A DNA stretch of 7,874 nucleotides. Origin: Clostridiales bacterium (GTDB taxonomy: Bacteria > Bacillota > Clostridia > Lachnospirales > Lachnospiraceae). This document shows positions 7,261 to 7,874 of this stretch, one piece after another. The translations under genes were made by a program, and so were the position numbers. Position 1 is the first letter of the stretch. Each line of letters begins with the position of its first letter. The notes below the pieces were generated by a model. It did no database searches, was not told the DNA's origin, and worked only from the letters and a program-made list of their open reading frames with translations. The stretch is taken from the NCBI GenBank assembly GCA_029267975.1, contig JAJUHH010000125.1:1-7874 (forward strand). The letters are read 5' to 3'.

Positions 7261-7281
7261 CTATCCGAGTCCCAACCTCAT
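7261..7281 (-). promoter_or_regulatory. Possible leader peptide MRLGLG upstream of leuA
   Basis: The leuA-sense strand has AAAGGA (7286-7291), 4 nt, then ATG AGG TTG GGA CTC GGA TAG. This six-codon frame contains two leucine codons (TTG, CTC) 126 nt upstream of the leuA ribosome binding site plus start region. Short leucine-containing leader peptides control leucine operons in several bacteria. Two leucines in six codons is suggestive but far from proof, and a frame this short arises often by chance. Confidence 0.2.
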
Positions 7282-7475
7282 CAAATCCTTTCTATATGTA
7301 TGTTAATGAATTACCAAATTTACTTTGCCCCTAGGAGGGATGCTAAGCGAACGCTCCCAAATCAAGATTATAATTTAAGAATAGAATCCTCTTACTTTAT
7401 CATCCTGTAAAAGAAATCTATTCTTATTCGCTAGCTTTGTATTATATTTTAATAGCCCAATTCAATGCTCAAACA

Positions 7476-7560
7476 AAGGGGTAACGCTTTAATTCGTTAA
7501 AGCATTGGCCTAGGAGTACACCACTACGTATGCAAGATAACCCCCCGGACTGAAAGTCAT
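7476..7560. other. Structured non-coding block, possible IS200/IS605-type end
   Basis: On the plus strand, AAGGGGT (near 7476-7482) can pair with ACCCC (near 7539-7545). This encloses a perfect stem GCTTTAA/TTAAAGC (7486-7492 and 7497-7503) with a TTCG loop. Just outside, GACT-GAA-AGTC gives a small hairpin near 7550-7559. The local pattern (GGTAACGC stem, a GACTGAAAGTC hairpin, no coding capacity) reminds me of the non-coding 3' end or omega-RNA region of IS200/IS605 TnpB elements. That is pattern memory, not a match I can verify, and no tnpA or tnpB remnant is seen beside it. Confidence 0.3.
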
Positions 7561-7626
7561 CCCACAAACCTCATGGTGTTTAGAATATATTTGCAAAAGT
7601 TAGTTAATATCATAATAGTAAGTACT

Positions 7627-7655
7627 ATATTATCATTCCTTGGTTATTTGTGCAA
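7627..7655 (-). promoter_or_regulatory. Candidate promoter upstream of the leuA leader
   Basis: On the minus strand, TTGCAC (7650-7655) and TAATAT (7627-7632) are separated by 17 bp. Each hexamer departs from consensus, at two positions in both cases. It lies just after the HPr stop codon, about 500 nt before leuA, and could start a transcript through the hairpin-rich block and the leuA leader. The region is very AT-rich, which raises the chance of accidental matches. Confidence 0.35.
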
Positions 7656-7707
7656 CTGTTTTTTCATCGCATTTTTTTTGCATTTTATCTTATGTATCTT
7701 TCATCCA

Positions 7708-7874
7708 TTACTTTTTAATGAACTCTTCTCCCAAACCGCTCCTTATCATATCACTAAGAATCTCAAGAGCAGAAACTTCATCCGGACCTTCGCAGATTAG
7801 TTCAATCTCATCTCCATTCTTAACACAGGCAGATAGGACTCCCAGTACACTTTTTGCGTTAACAGACTTTTCTC
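7708..7874 (-). CDS. HPr-family phosphocarrier protein, C-terminal fragment
   Basis: The last 54 codons of a minus-strand gene end at a TAA at 7708-7710; the start lies beyond the right edge. The peptide starts EKSVNAKSVLGVLSACVKNG, continues DEIELICEGPDEVSALEIL, and ends with GLGEEFIKK. It matches the second half of HPr (B. subtilis: NLKSIMGVMSLG ... GADENDALNAL ... GLGE). The serine in NAKSVLG aligns with Ser46, the residue phosphorylated by HPr kinase in Firmicutes, so catabolite-control function is plausible. The catalytic His15 region is outside the window, so PtsH cannot be told from a Crh-like paralogue. HPr carries phosphate from Enzyme I to sugar permeases of the phosphotransferase system. 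Full family length is about 85-90 residues, so roughly 35 residues are missing to the right. No clear terminator follows the stop codon. Confidence 0.85.
   Translation of the reverse strand, partial: EKSVNAKSVLGVLSACVKNGDEIELICEGPDEVSALEILSDMIRSGLGEEFIKK

Larger units (their letters stand above)
7136..7446 (-). promoter_or_regulatory. leuA: Probable leuA leader region
   Basis: About 310 bp upstream of leuA carries several potential RNA structures on the leuA-sense strand. A long stem pairs 7377-7395 with 7407-7425 (nine perfect outer pairs, AAGAATAGA/TCTATTCTT, then about nine more with G-U pairs). A smaller one pairs GGGA at 7337-7340 with TCCC at 7355-7358. A hairpin pairs 7155-7162 with 7196-7203 and ends only 4 nt before the ribosome binding site. 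A TATAAT at 7441-7446 could be the -10 of a leuA promoter, but its -35 is poor. I see no T-box signature (UGGNACCGCG), so a tRNA-Leu T-box is not supported. Regulation through leader RNA is inference from length and structure only. Confidence 0.4.

Noticed and set aside
7377..7425. The strong leader stem as an intrinsic terminator
   Set aside because: On the leuA-sense strand the stem is followed by AAATTATAATCTTG rather than a run of T, so it lacks the uridine tract.
7380..7492. Plus-strand frame ending CSNKGVTL beside the hairpin-rich block, considered as a TnpB C-terminus
   Set aside because: It lacks the zinc-finger cysteines and RuvC-like motifs expected of TnpB, and a stop codon near 7380 bounds it to under 40 codons.
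7573..7800. Plus-strand 75-codon hydrophobic reading frame
   Set aside because: It overlaps the well-supported HPr fragment antisense, has no ribosome binding site before its ATG, and its hydrophobic content follows from T-rich DNA.

Overview
The window looks like chromosomal DNA from a low-to-moderate GC Gram-positive anaerobe of the Clostridia, probably Lachnospiraceae or a close relative. This rests on the teichoic-acid-type genes, the strong AGGAGG ribosome binding sites, the ~555-residue form of LeuA, and an HPr fragment with the Firmicutes regulatory serine. It is inferred from gene content, not from a database match. Every gene I can support reads on the minus strand, so transcription runs from high to low coordinates.

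In transcription order, the window opens (7874-7708) with the 3' end of an HPr-family phosphocarrier gene. A 572-bp gene-free stretch follows (7707-7136). It holds a promoter-like element, a hairpin-rich block that vaguely recalls the end of an IS200/IS605 element, and the long leader of leuA. leuA (7135-5468) encodes 2-isopropylmalate synthase, the first committed step of leucine synthesis.

The next 735 bp (5467-4733) carry no convincing gene but are highly structured. They contain a ~300-bp imperfect inverted repeat enclosing two further perfect or near-perfect hairpins (5131-5432), then a degenerate 12-bp tandem array (4990-5113), then a consensus sigma-A promoter (4806-4834).

That promoter appears to drive a compact operon (4732 to beyond 1) for a poly(glycerol phosphate)-type wall or surface polymer. 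Its genes are an 806-residue protein joining a family-2 glycosyltransferase to a CDP-glycerol glycerophosphotransferase, an ABC-2 permease (TagG-like), its ATPase (TagH-like, short form), glycerol-3-phosphate cytidylyltransferase (TagD), and the start of a second CDP-glycerol glycerophosphotransferase running off the left edge. TagD makes CDP-glycerol, the two glycerophosphotransferases polymerise it (perhaps with a sugar added by the fused domain), and the ABC pair exports the lipid-linked product. The most unusual items are the inverted-repeat element, the 12-bp array with outlying copies reaching into the operon promoter, the acidic insertion inside the fused glycosyltransferase domain, and the leuA leader.
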